Positions 50,776 to 58,244 of a stretch of 64,000 nucleotides of DNA are shown in pieces. This stretch comes from QWHO01 sp039809865 (GTDB lineage Bacteria > Vulcanimicrobiota > Xenobia > Xenobiales > QWHO01): the NCBI GenBank assembly GCA_039809865.1, contig JBDHVW010000020.1, positions 1-64,000 of the forward strand, in the 5' to 3' direction. Numbering within the stretch: the first letter of the stretch is position 1; the number at the start of each line of letters is the position of its first letter. The notes beneath the pieces were generated by a model that was not told the DNA's origin, made no database searches, and saw only the letters and a list, made by a program, of their open reading frames with translations. The position numbers and the translations under genes are program-made.

Positions 50776-51350
50776 CGCTCGATGAGCCCCCAATGACTTG
50801 AGTAGCGCGGGAAGCTCGCGGCGGTGTCGCTCCTGGTGTGGTCGCCAAAGCAGTACAGGGTGAATTCCCTCCCATTGGTGCCGTAGACGTAGTCGTTTCG
50901 CTGCGTGGACGGGCAGTTGGGAATGATCTTCAGGTAGTTCGGGGTGAGTTGCCCCAGCTTATGCGGGTAGAATCCCAGGTTGTCAACGCTGTACATTTCC
51001 AGCGCTACTGCCGTGTTCTTGAGGTTGGACTTGCAACTGGTTAGAGGGCTTTGGCACCGGCATCGGGGAACGTTGGGGATCAGCACGAGCAAGACCAAGA
51101 ACAGGAGCAATACGAGCGGGCCTTTGTGCCAGGTGAGAGTGAAGACCGCCATGATGACCAGGCTCTGGAAGAGCAACTGGTCCCAGTCGCGGCCGATGTG
51201 GATTGCGTTGACCAGCGCCACGGCGGTGGCCAGGGTCCGCCAGAAGATGACCTTCCCGGTGCGGAGATAGCCCAGCGCGACGAGCGCAAAGCCCGCGATC
51301 CCCAGCCCGAGCATCGCACATTCCAGTAGCTCACGGCAGTAGAAGAACAT
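50772..51350 (-). CDS. Pilin-like membrane protein, third copy
   Basis: A 192-residue protein with three to four N-terminal membrane segments (LGLGIAGFALVALGYL, ALVNAIHI, QSLVIMAVFTLTW, LVLLLFLVLLVLIP). The shared periplasmic domain follows: TSCKSNLKNTAVALEMYSVDN, LTPNYLKIIPNCPSTQR, EFTLYCFGDHTRSDTAASFP. Again there is no GFTLIE prepilin motif. ATG 51350 is used; ATG 51314 is an alternative. It heads a leftward operon ending in phzF. The domain is thus found here behind three different membrane architectures. Confidence 0.7.
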   Translation of the reverse strand: MFFYCRELLECAMLGLGIAGFALVALGYLRTGKVIFWRTLATAVALVNAIHIGRDWDQLLFQSLVIMAVFTLTWHKGPLVLLLFLVLLVLIPNVPRCRCQSPLTSCKSNLKNTAVALEMYSVDNLGFYPHKLGQLTPNYLKIIPNCPSTQRNDYVYGTNGREFTLYCFGDHTRSDTAASFPRYSSHWGLIER

Positions 51351-51389
51351 ACCGTTGAGACGCCGGGGGACCGGGGTTAAATTAGTTCA

Positions 51390-51578
51390 TCAGTTGGAGA
51401 GGTTGCGGAACAGCCCCGCGTGGCCCGGGTTGTTGGTGCCCGCGAAGAACGGACCCACGGCCACCGCATCGAGCTTCCCGTCGCCGTTGTAATCGCCCAC
51501 GGTCAGGCCACGCAGAATGGAGTTGGGAGTGCCGGGGAAGTTTTTGACCGGCCCCAGCGTCCCGTCGCCATTCCCGAG
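51390..51578 (-). pseudogene. Remnant of an FG-GAP/VCBS repeat protein
   Basis: The last ~62 codons of a leftward frame read SLGNGDGTLGP, then LTVGDYNGDGKLDAVAV, the calcium-binding FG-GAP/VCBS propeller signature, and end AGLFRNLSN before TGA at 51390. Nothing upstream in any frame continues the propeller or provides a signal peptide. This looks like the C-terminal stump of a large secreted protein. The rest of the gap from 51351 to 51747 holds no other gene. Confidence 0.5.
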
Positions 51579-51747
51579 AGAATCTCCAGCTCTTCCGTGT
51601 TGCTGGCGGCCGGGCCGCGTCCCAGGAAGCCGTTTTGACGGAGTCGCCCACAGGCAACATCTCGGAAACAGGAAGTTTTCCCTCGGCAACATGGATTGCG
51701 CGTAGACTCCGACTCGATTCTGAGAGAGTTTCCGAGGAGAATTACCC

Positions 51748-52098
51748 ATGCAAGTCCATTCGCTGTCCTACCAGCCCACTTTCCGTCCCAGCGTGGCCCA
51801 GTCGCCCGCTCCGCAGCAGCAGCCCACCGTCGCCGGCGACGGCTTTGACGCCGGTCGGGACGACCTCAAGTTCATCTTCAAGCACACCGCCTGTGGCGCC
51901 GCGATCGGCGGCATCGGCCTGGGTGCCGCGGTCGGAATCGGCGCAGGCCTGGTGGCCGGTGCGGCCGGCCTTTCGGTGGGTGGCGCGGTCGGCGCCGGTC
52001 TGCTGGCCAGCCTGCCCGCCGGCATTTACGGCGGCATCGGTGGAGCGATCATCGGCACGGGCGTCGGGATGGTCCGCCTGATCCTCAAGGAGAGCTAG
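51748..52098 (+). CDS. Small protein with a glycine-rich hydrophobic domain
   Basis: A 116-residue protein; GAGGAG precedes ATG 51748. Residues 1 to about 40 are polar with Gln-Pro runs (MQVHSLSYQPTFRPSVAQSP). Residues about 47-108 form a long Gly-Ala-rich hydrophobic stretch (GAAIGGIGLGAAVGIGAGLV, LLASLPAGIYGGIGGAIIGT) with GxxxG spacing, like glycine-zipper or colicin-hairpin proteins that insert into membranes. It could be a membrane-active peptide or an envelope component. A 49-residue ORF with its own ribosome-binding site follows after 4 nt. Confidence 0.68.
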   Translation: MQVHSLSYQPTFRPSVAQSPAPQQQPTVAGDGFDAGRDDLKFIFKHTACGAAIGGIGLGAAVGIGAGLVAGAAGLSVGGAVGAGLLASLPAGIYGGIGGAIIGTGVGMVRLILKES

Positions 52099-52102
52099 AA
52101 CG

Positions 52103-52252
52103 ATGCACCGGTTGCTCAAATCCCGCCGCTCGGCGCCCCGCCCTGTCGTGGTTGTGAAGGCGGTCGTCACGCAGGTCGTGCCCCGACCGGTCCGCACCTC
52201 CGTGGTGCACTGGGCCGAGCGCCGCCAGCCCGACCCCCCCCAACCCGCCTGA
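52103..52252 (+). CDS. Small basic proline-rich protein (49 aa)
   Basis: ATG 52103 has AGGAGAG (52088-52094) 8 nt upstream, inside the end of the preceding gene. The product is basic, valine-rich and proline-ended (SRRSAPRPVVVVKAVVTQVV ... RRQPDPPQPA). There is no known family. A perfect palindrome (52274-52299) that could terminate the transcript follows. Spacing and ribosome-binding site favour a real gene, but codon evidence is thin. Confidence 0.42.
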   Translation: MHRLLKSRRSAPRPVVVVKAVVTQVVPRPVRTSVVHWAERRQPDPPQPA

Positions 52253-52273
52253 CCCATCAGGGGGCTTCATCCG

Positions 52274-52299
52274 AGTGGTGCGAGCATGCTCGCACCACT
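52274..52299. terminator. 26-nt perfect palindrome between convergent genes
   Basis: Two 13-bp arms (AGTGGTGCGAGCA and its exact complement) meet with no spacer. It lies between genes converging at 52252 and 52315, so it may end transcription from both sides, although no T-run follows. A protein-binding site or cruciform is the alternative. Confidence 0.5.
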
Positions 52300-52314
52300 T
52301 GCTCGTAGCAGTGG

Positions 52315-52671
52315 CTAACTCGCGAGCTCCAGCGAGGAGCTCGCCTCGAACTCGCTCAGGAGGCGGTCCGCCTCGCAGGCCAGCAGGAGCATCTCCCGGC
52401 CCACGTCCAGACTCATGTTGCCGAATTCCTCGAGCTCGTCCAGGCCCAGCTCGAGCGCCTGGTGGTAGGTCTGCAGGGCACGGTGGAACAGACTCCATTC
52501 GGGGCATTGGGAAACCCCGTTGTAGCGCTCCTCGACCAGGGCGGCCTCGGTCGCCACGGCGGCATAGAGGGCTTCCGGATCGAGACCGGACAGGGCTTTG
52601 CGCAGCTTGCGCTCCAGGGATGCATCAGGTTGCGAAGCCAGCGCGGACTGAAGAAGCCTGGTGTTGAGCAT
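52315..52671 (-). CDS. Unknown small helical protein
   Basis: A 118-residue acidic, helix-rich soluble protein (MLNTRLLQSALASQPDASLE, LQTYHQALELGLDELEEFG, ACEADRLLSEFEASSSLE). No signal, membrane segment or motif. It lies 9 nt downstream of the 181-residue Pro-rich protein gene on the same strand, so it is probably co-transcribed. A Leu/Glu-rich bundle is likely. Function unknown. Confidence 0.6.
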   Translation of the reverse strand: MLNTRLLQSALASQPDASLERKLRKALSGLDPEALYAAVATEAALVEERYNGVSQCPEWSLFHRALQTYHQALELGLDELEEFGNMSLDVGREMLLLACEADRLLSEFEASSSLELAS

Positions 52672-52680
52672 GAGAGCCTC

Positions 52681-53226
52681 CTAAAACCTGGGATTGGCCA
52701 CGCGGCCCGGAGTGTTGTGCTCTCCGGGCGGACCGGGCTCGGAGCGCGGGCCACCGGTGGGCGGAGTCCACCCGGGCGGCGCGGGGTCGGGCACGGGATA
52801 ACCCCGCGGCACCGGCGGCTGATACCCGCCCGGCGGGTCGAACGGCAGCGTCCCTGGCACCGGCGGCTGATGGCCACCCGGCGGGTCGAACGGCAACGAC
52901 GGCGGCACCGGACGGCGCAGCTCCGGGCGATGCGCGTTCTCGCCACCCGGGCCCATCTCGCCCTGGTTGTTGTGGCGCAGGTCGAAAATCGTGCGGTTGA
53001 TCTCGCGGGCGTCCTGCCACAGCGCCTTCCGCTCGGTGGCGCTCAGGTCACCGTCCGCCCGATACTGTTGCTCGAGCTTGTTCATCGCAGCCATCGACTG
53101 ACGCAGAGTCTCCTGCTCGACCAGCGTCAGCGAGCCGTCCTTCGCACCCGCCTGCTGGCGCGCGCCGAACCAGTCCTGGTTGCGGTCGATCCATTGGCCC
53201 TGGGTCGGCTGAGCGATGGTGGGCAT
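52681..53226 (-). CDS. Unknown protein with helical N-terminus and proline-rich repeat tail
   Basis: A 181-residue protein. Residues 1 to about 90 are helical and charged (LTLVEQETLRQSMAAMNKLEQQ, LSATERKALWQDAREINRTI), with two similar helix starts 'SLT/DLSA..E...L' that suggest a duplicated helix pair. Residues about 105-181 are Pro/Gly-rich with a repeated unit LPFDPPGGHQPPVPGT, LPFDPPGGYQPPVPRG. There is no signal peptide. The tail could bind SH3-like or EVH1-like domains or simply extend from a surface. It is first in a two-gene leftward unit with the 118-residue protein. Confidence 0.62.
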   Translation of the reverse strand: MPTIAQPTQGQWIDRNQDWFGARQQAGAKDGSLTLVEQETLRQSMAAMNKLEQQYRADGDLSATERKALWQDAREINRTIFDLRHNNQGEMGPGGENAHRPELRRPVPPSLPFDPPGGHQPPVPGTLPFDPPGGYQPPVPRGYPVPDPAPPGWTPPTGGPRSEPGPPGEHNTPGRVANPRF

Positions 53227-53333
53227 CTGATTGCGGGCTCCTCCCGGAAATCTCTGAGGTCAGCTTATCGCGGGGCGGATACAGAGGAGCAACAACCCGG
53301 CTACAACCCGCTGTCAGGGAAGGGTCTGCCTCT

Positions 53334-53367
53334 TGACCCCGAGACCGAATAAGTGTATTCTATACAC
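53334..53367 (+). promoter_or_regulatory. Promoter with overlapping operator upstream of the DUF1152 gene
   Basis: TTGACC (53334-53339), 16 nt, TATTCT (53356-53361) resembles a sigma70 promoter. The -10 lies inside a perfect dyad GTGTAT-TCT-ATACAC (53353-53367), the classic place for a repressor to bind. The start codon follows about 30 nt later. Confidence 0.45.
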
Positions 53368-53397
53368 ACACCCGACGAGCCTGGAGGATTCCGCACG

Positions 53398-54351
53398 ATG
53401 ACCCTCGGCAGCCTGCCTTTTCTGGACAAACTCGCCCCCTGCAAGCGCGTTCTGTTAGCCGGGGCCGGAGGCGGATTCGACATCCTGACGGGCGTGCCGC
53501 TCTACTTCCACCTGAAGGCGCAGGGGAAAGAGGTCTTTCTGGCCAGCCTCAGCTTCTCCGAGCTGAAGAAGGCCAACGGGAACTGGCTCAACGACCGCAT
53601 CCTCGAGGTTACCGCCCAGGCGGGCGGAGAGGATCACTACTTTCCCGAGCGCTACCTCAGCGAGTGGTTCCAACAAAATGGCCACACGGTGCCGATTTAC
53701 TGCTTCCGCACCGCCGGCGCTACCCTGATTCAGCAGATCTACCAGAAGCTTGTCGACCACCTCGACATCGACGCCATCGTGCTGGTCGACGGAGGCACCG
53801 ATAGCCTGATGCGCGGCGACGAGCCGGGTCTTGGCTCTCCGGCCGAGGACATGTCCAGCATCGCCGCCGTTCACCGCCTCGAGAGCGTCCAAACCCGACT
53901 GCTCCTCAATCTCGGCTTCGGGGTGGATACCCACCACGGCGTCTGCCACGCCCACGTGCTCGAAGCCGTGGCCGATCTGACGCCCACGGGAGACTTCCTG
54001 GGCGCCTGGTCTTTGCTGCCCGGCATGCCCGAGTTCCAGAAGTTCTGCGAGGCCGTTCGCTACGTGTGCGGCAAGATGCCCGGCCACGAGAGCATCGTGA
54101 CGACCAGCATCGTGGCGGCGGGGGAGGGGAGATTCGGCGACCATCACGCCACCGAGCGCACGCACGGCACTCCCCAGTTCATCAACCCCCTGATGAGCAT
54201 GTACTGGGGGTTCAACCTCGACGGCGTGGCCAAACGCTGTCTCTATCTCGATTACCTGTTGGAGACCTATGACCGGTGGGATGTCCACCGCGCCATCAGC
54301 AACTACCTCCACACCGTCACGCCTCGCGAATGGCAGACGATTCCGCTGTAA
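53398..54351 (+). CDS. DUF1152-family protein
   Basis: A 317-residue soluble protein. ATG 53398 is chosen because GGAGG lies 9-10 nt upstream; a codon at 53353 lies inside the promoter dyad. The DUF1152 pattern is clear: an N-terminal Rossmann-like VLLAGAGGGFDILTGVPLYF, then DAIVLVDGGTDSLMRGDEPGLG, and GFGVDTHHGVCHAHVLEAV. Family members have no established activity. The glycine-rich loop suggests nucleotide or cofactor binding. The promoter-operator structure upstream implies tight regulation. It stands alone. Confidence 0.82.
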   Translation: MTLGSLPFLDKLAPCKRVLLAGAGGGFDILTGVPLYFHLKAQGKEVFLASLSFSELKKANGNWLNDRILEVTAQAGGEDHYFPERYLSEWFQQNGHTVPIYCFRTAGATLIQQIYQKLVDHLDIDAIVLVDGGTDSLMRGDEPGLGSPAEDMSSIAAVHRLESVQTRLLLNLGFGVDTHHGVCHAHVLEAVADLTPTGDFLGAWSLLPGMPEFQKFCEAVRYVCGKMPGHESIVTTSIVAAGEGRFGDHHATERTHGTPQFINPLMSMYWGFNLDGVAKRCLYLDYLLETYDRWDVHRAISNYLHTVTPREWQTIPL

Positions 54352-54407
54352 CAAAACGGTAATCCTTTTCCAGGAAGGGCCACAGGGCCCGGGGCTATCT
54401 TCGGTCG

Positions 54408-54575
54408 ATGAAGACTGAAGCGATCAAGAACGTCCCCACTCCGCACCCCACGGCGACGAACAACGGCAGCCACCCCGGCCAGGGGCCCTGCGCGCATTGG
54501 TCCGCTCCGACCGAACCCGTCGACACCAGCTCAGCTGCGAGGCCGTCTTCGACGACCAGGTTTGCAACCAGATGA
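54408..54575 (+). CDS. Possible 55-residue small protein, perhaps leaderless
   Basis: ATG 54408 to TGA 54575 encodes a Thr/Pro/Ser-rich peptide (MKTEAIKNVPTPHPTATNNG...). There is no Shine-Dalgarno, but TATCTT ends 6 nt before the ATG, the spacing of leaderless promoters. Its TGA overlaps an 8-codon ORF (ATG 54572) whose TGA overlaps the GTG of the next gene. Weak evidence on its own. Confidence 0.25.
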   Translation: MKTEAIKNVPTPHPTATNNGSHPGQGPCAHWSAPTEPVDTSSAARPSSTTRFATR

Positions 54576-54594
54576 ACGGAGGGGAGAACGTCCA

Positions 54595-54816
54595 GTGACG
54601 ATCACCATCAGCCGCAGCACCGATTCCAGCTCCCAGACGAGGATCACCCCCGCCGAGACCAGCACTGCGCCCTCCGGCGAAGCCAGCAGGCAGAACGACC
54701 CGGTCGACAAGACGGAAATCCGCGCCTGTCACGGAGAGCTTCACGAGGCAGTCGAAGACAGAAACTTCGAGCTGGCCAACATCATCAAAGGGAACTGCGC
54801 TTTTCTCGAGGCGTGA
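54595..54816 (+). CDS. Small unknown protein (73 aa)
   Basis: GTG 54595 has GGAGGGGAGA upstream and overlaps a TGA (GTGA) of an 8-codon ORF. The N-terminal half is Ser/Thr-rich and polar (TITISRSTDSSSQTRITP). The C-terminal ~30 residues form a likely helix pair (IRACHGELHEAVEDRNFELANII). No family recognised. It is convergent with the aconitase gene, with a 23-nt gap. Confidence 0.5.
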   Translation: MTITISRSTDSSSQTRITPAETSTAPSGEASRQNDPVDKTEIRACHGELHEAVEDRNFELANIIKGNCAFLEA

Positions 54817-54839
54817 ACCCCTGAGGGTAATCGCGATCC

Positions 54840-57107
54840 CTAGGCTTTAGCGGCCTTCTCCCGCGCGCGCACCGAGTTCATAGCCGAGCCGGCCTTGAAC
54901 CACTCGATCTGCTCCGGCGTCATGGTGTGCTTGAGCGTGAGGCTGTGCTTGTTGCCGTCCGCATCGGTGACGATGGCCATTACCGGCTTGCCCGGCTCGA
55001 GCTCGGCCAGACCCGTCAGCGTGACCAGGTCGCCTTTGTTGATGCGGTTGTAATCCTCCGGCTGGTCGAACGTCAGCGGCAGGATGCCCTGCTTCTTCAG
55101 GTTCGTCTCGTGAATGCGCGCGAACGAGCGCGTGATGACCGCCTTCACACCGAAAAGGCGCGGCGACATGGCCGCGTGCTCGCGAGAGGAGCCCTCGCCG
55201 TAATTGCTATCACCCACCACGATCGAACCGCCCCGCTCGGCCTGCAGCCTCTTGGCTTCGAGCGCCCAGAACGAAGCAGGGCGCTGCACGCCGCAGACAT
55301 CCATCATCACCGGCTCGGCCGGCTTGCCGGTGGCGGCATCCACGGCGCCGTGCAGCATGTTGTGGCTGATGCCCGTGAGGTGGCCGCGCAGGGGCAACCA
55401 GACCTTACCGGCGGGCGAGATGTGGTCGGTGGTCGTCTGGCCCATCGTCTTGATCAGCACCGGCAGATCGGTGTAATCCTGGCCGTCCCAGGCCGCGAAG
55501 GGCTGCAGGATCTCCAGGCGCTCCGACTTCGGATCCACCTTGACCTGCACCGCGGAGCGGTCCTCGGGGGGAGCCGCGAAGCCGTCCCAGCTGATGACGA
55601 ACCCATCGGGGGGCAGCTCGGGAGCGGTGGGCGGGTCGAACTTCAGACCCTCCAGCGTGTCGGTGACCGGGTTGAAGTCGAGGCGCCCCGCCAGCGCGGC
55701 CGCCATCACCACCTCGGGCGAGGCGATGAACGCCAGCGTGTCGGGGTTGCCGTCGTTGCGCTTGGGGAAGTTGCGGTTGTAGCTGGTGAGGATGGCGTTG
55801 GTCTCGCCCGGAGCCACATCCTGGCGGTTCCACATGCCGATGCAGGGCCCGCAGGCGTTGGCCAGCACCACCGCGCCCACCTCGTGGAAGGCCTTCATCT
55901 GGCCGTCGCGCTGGATGGTCTCGAAGACTTGCTGCGAGCCCGGCGTCACCATCAGGTTGGAGCGAGCCTTGATGCCCTTGGCGTGGGCCTGGCGGGCGAT
56001 GTTGGCGGCCCGCTCGAGGTCCTCGTAGCTGGAGTTGGTGCACGAGCCGATCAGGCAGGCGCGGTAGGTCTGGGGGAAGTGCTCGGGCTCGATCTCGTCC
56101 TTCAGCGCCGAAATAGGCCGGGCGCGGTCGGGGGAGTGGGGTCCCACGATGTAGGGCTCCAGGGTGCTCAAATCGAGCTCGAGGATCTCGTCGAAATACT
56201 TCTCGGGCTCGGCCTCGACCTCGGGGTCGGCCGTCAGGAACTCGCGATACTTCTCGGCCAGCTCGGCCACGTCGCCGCGCTCGGTGGCGCGCAGATAGGC
56301 GGCCGTGCGGTCATCGAAGGAGAAGACCGAGGTCGTGGCGCCCAGCTCGGCACCCATGTTGGTGATGGTGGCCCGGCCGGTGGCGCTGATCGAGCGCGCT
56401 CCCTCGCCGAAGTACTCCACGATCTTGTTGGTGCCGCCCGCGGTGGTGAGCTTGCCGCAGACCCACAAAATGATGTCCTTGGGCGCCGTCCAGCCGCTCA
56501 GCTTGCCCTTGAGGTGCACGCCCACCAGGCGCGGCGAGCGCACTTCCCAGGGCAGCCCGGCCATGACCTCGGCCGCATCCGCGCCGCCCACGCCGCAGGC
56601 CAGCATTCCCAGGCCGCCAGCATTGGGGGTGTGGGAATCGGTGCCGATCATCAACCCGCCGGGGAAGGCGTACTTCTCCAGCACGACCTGGTGGATGATG
56701 CCGCTGCCCGGCTTCCAGAAGCCCAGCCCGTAGCGCGCGCCAGCGCTCTTGAGGAAGGCGTAGACCTCGTTGTTCTCCTCCAGGGCCTTCTCGAGGTCGG
56801 GGCGGGCACCCGCCTGGGCGCGGATGAGGTGGTCGCAGTGGATGGTGCTGGGCACCGCGGCCTCGTCGCGCTGGGCCTGCATGAACTGCAACATGGCCAT
56901 CTGGGCGGTGGCGTCCTGCAGGGCCACGCGGTCGGGCTGCAGCAACAGCATTCCCTCGCCGCGCACGGCCGGGGGCGCCTGGCCCGCGATCAGGTGGGAA
57001 TAGAGGATCTTCTCGGTGGCCGTCAGCTGGTTCCGGCCGAGCACCATGCGGATCGCTTCCTGCTTGGCGGGGAAGGATTCGTAGAGGGCTTTGATGCGAT
57101 TCAGCAT
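54840..57107 (-). CDS. acn: Aconitate hydratase (mitochondrial-type)
   Basis: A 755-residue [4Fe-4S] enzyme of the citric acid cycle that interconverts citrate and isocitrate. Cluster ligands are visible in IGSCTNSSYED and ANACGPCIGMW. Substrate-site blocks include GTDSHTPNAGGLGMLACGVGGADA, VVGDSNYGEGSSREHAA and ITRSFARIHETNLKKQG. The order and length fit the eukaryotic mitochondrial-like type rather than bacterial AcnB. GGAG lies 9 nt before ATG 57107. It is 13 nt downstream of rsfS and the last gene of nadD-rsfS-acn. The pairing with NAD synthesis and ribosome silencing may reflect growth-state control (inference). Confidence 0.93.
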   Translation of the reverse strand: MLNRIKALYESFPAKQEAIRMVLGRNQLTATEKILYSHLIAGQAPPAVRGEGMLLLQPDRVALQDATAQMAMLQFMQAQRDEAAVPSTIHCDHLIRAQAGARPDLEKALEENNEVYAFLKSAGARYGLGFWKPGSGIIHQVVLEKYAFPGGLMIGTDSHTPNAGGLGMLACGVGGADAAEVMAGLPWEVRSPRLVGVHLKGKLSGWTAPKDIILWVCGKLTTAGGTNKIVEYFGEGARSISATGRATITNMGAELGATTSVFSFDDRTAAYLRATERGDVAELAEKYREFLTADPEVEAEPEKYFDEILELDLSTLEPYIVGPHSPDRARPISALKDEIEPEHFPQTYRACLIGSCTNSSYEDLERAANIARQAHAKGIKARSNLMVTPGSQQVFETIQRDGQMKAFHEVGAVVLANACGPCIGMWNRQDVAPGETNAILTSYNRNFPKRNDGNPDTLAFIASPEVVMAAALAGRLDFNPVTDTLEGLKFDPPTAPELPPDGFVISWDGFAAPPEDRSAVQVKVDPKSERLEILQPFAAWDGQDYTDLPVLIKTMGQTTTDHISPAGKVWLPLRGHLTGISHNMLHGAVDAATGKPAEPVMMDVCGVQRPASFWALEAKRLQAERGGSIVVGDSNYGEGSSREHAAMSPRLFGVKAVITRSFARIHETNLKKQGILPLTFDQPEDYNRINKGDLVTLTGLAELEPGKPVMAIVTDADGNKHSLTLKHTMTPEQIEWFKAGSAMNSVRAREKAAKA

Positions 57108-57120
57108 GGCGATGTTCTCC

Positions 57121-57492
57121 TTAATTGCGCTGGCCGATACCGGCCGGTTGATCGTTGGATTCGTAAATCACGCGGGCCTGGCTCCACAGGCCTTCGAGGT
57201 CGTAGAAGCGACGCTCGGCTTCGAGGAAGATGTGCACGACCACGGTGCCGTAGTCGACCAGGATCCAGGAGGCCTCCCGCATGCCCTGCAGCTTGCCGGA
57301 AAGCTTCTGGAGCCCCAGCTTCTCGTCGATGGCCCGGGCGATGTCGCGGGTCTGGATGCGCGTGGGGGCGCTCACCACCACGAAGTAGTCACACATGATG
57401 GAGATCTGGCTCAGGTCGAGGATGACGACGCCGCGCCCCAGTTTGTCTTCTGCCACCTCGGCTGCCAGCCGTGCGATGTCAATCGGTTCCAA
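57121..57492 (-). CDS. rsfS: Ribosomal silencing factor RsfS
   Basis: A 123-residue RsfS/Iojap protein. It binds ribosomal protein uL14 on the large subunit and blocks subunit joining under poor nutrition. Signature segments are VVILDLSQISIMCDYFVVVSA, GMREASWILVDYGTVVVHIFL and RRFYDLEGLW. The start is TTG 57492 with AGGAG 5 nt upstream. The usual partner order nadD-rsfS is kept, but a 161-nt gap with tandem hairpin repeats separates it from nadD. Confidence 0.93.
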   Translation of the reverse strand: MEPIDIARLAAEVAEDKLGRGVVILDLSQISIMCDYFVVVSAPTRIQTRDIARAIDEKLGLQKLSGKLQGMREASWILVDYGTVVVHIFLEAERRFYDLEGLWSQARVIYESNDQPAGIGQRN

Positions 57493-57508
57493 AGGTTCTC
57501 CTACAAAT

Positions 57509-57642
57509 CTGCGTAACTTCGCTCGCCTTCGGCTCGCTGCGCGCTACGCTAATTCTGCGTAACTTCGCTCGCCTTCGGCTCGCTGCGCGCTACGCTAATT
57601 CTGCGTAACTTCGCTCGCCTTCGGCTCGCTGCGCGCTACGCT
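57509..57642. repeat. 46-bp tandem repeat, three copies, hairpin-forming
   Basis: Copies begin at 57509, 57555 and 57601; the third matches 42 nt. Each starts CTGCGTAACTTCGCTCGCC and contains GCGTA and TACGC near its ends plus interior inverted GCGAG/CTCGC segments, so each can fold. There is no spacer diversity, so it is not CRISPR. It fills the nadD-rsfS gap. Confidence 0.85.
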
Positions 57643-57653
57643 TGCTTTCATTC

Positions 57654-58244
57654 TCAGCGAAAAAGACCCTGCTCCTCGATGCGGGCTCGTACAGCCTCGG
57701 GCACCAGGTAGCGGATCGAGCGTCCCTCGAGGCGGCGCTGGCGGATGTCCGAGGCGGAGATCTCCAGGGCCGGCATGTCGAAACGCACAATTTTAGCACG
57801 GTTCGTCAAACTCAGCGAGTCCAGGTGGCGCTCCAGCTCGGACCAGTCGAATCCGGGCCGCCGCGCCGCCACGAACGAGCCCAGCATCCCCAGCAGGCGG
57901 TCCAGATCCTTCCAGGGAGAGCGGAGCAGCGAGTCGGCCCCGGTCAGGAAGTGATAATCGTGACCCTCGGGCAGCCGCGCCACGGTCTCGACCGTGTAAT
58001 TGGAGCCCGGGTGGTCGAGCTCGATGCGGGAGACTTCGAAATAGGGATTGCTCTCGACCGCCAGCTGGACCAGCCGGAAGCGCTCCTCGGCGGGCGCGAT
58101 GCCCTGGGAGCGGTGGGGTGGGACGGGGTTGGGGATGAACCAGACCCGGTCCAGCTTGAATTTTTCCCGCGCTTCCTCGCCCAGGCGCAAATGTCCCAGG
58201 TGGATGGGGTTGAACGTGCCCCCCAAAAGGCCGATCTTCGCCAC
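57654..58244 (-). CDS. nadD: Nicotinate-nucleotide adenylyltransferase
   Basis: A 196-residue enzyme that adenylates nicotinate mononucleotide to deamido-NAD in NAD synthesis. The nucleotidyltransferase signature is GLLGGTFNPIHLGHLRLGEEA (HxGH at HLGH), and the second motif is ISASDIRQRRLEGRSIRYLVP. Length is typical. The start is GTG 58244 with AAAGG 8 nt upstream. It is divergent from the lptD-like gene and first in the leftward unit with rsfS and acn; the tandem repeats downstream may lower read-through. Confidence 0.93.
   Translation of the reverse strand: MAKIGLLGGTFNPIHLGHLRLGEEAREKFKLDRVWFIPNPVPPHRSQGIAPAEERFRLVQLAVESNPYFEVSRIELDHPGSNYTVETVARLPEGHDYHFLTGADSLLRSPWKDLDRLLGMLGSFVAARRPGFDWSELERHLDSLSLTNRAKIVRFDMPALEISASDIRQRRLEGRSIRYLVPEAVRARIEEQGLFR

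Noticed and set aside
52274..52299. Phage or transposon attachment site
   Set aside because: There is no integrase, transposase or direct repeat nearby; convergent gene ends explain a terminator better.
54927..57398. An 823-codon + strand frame opposite aconitase
   Set aside because: Aconitase motifs are certain on the reverse strand; the frame is a shadow.
57509..57642. CRISPR array
   Set aside because: The three units are contiguous and identical with no variable spacers, and no cas genes are present.
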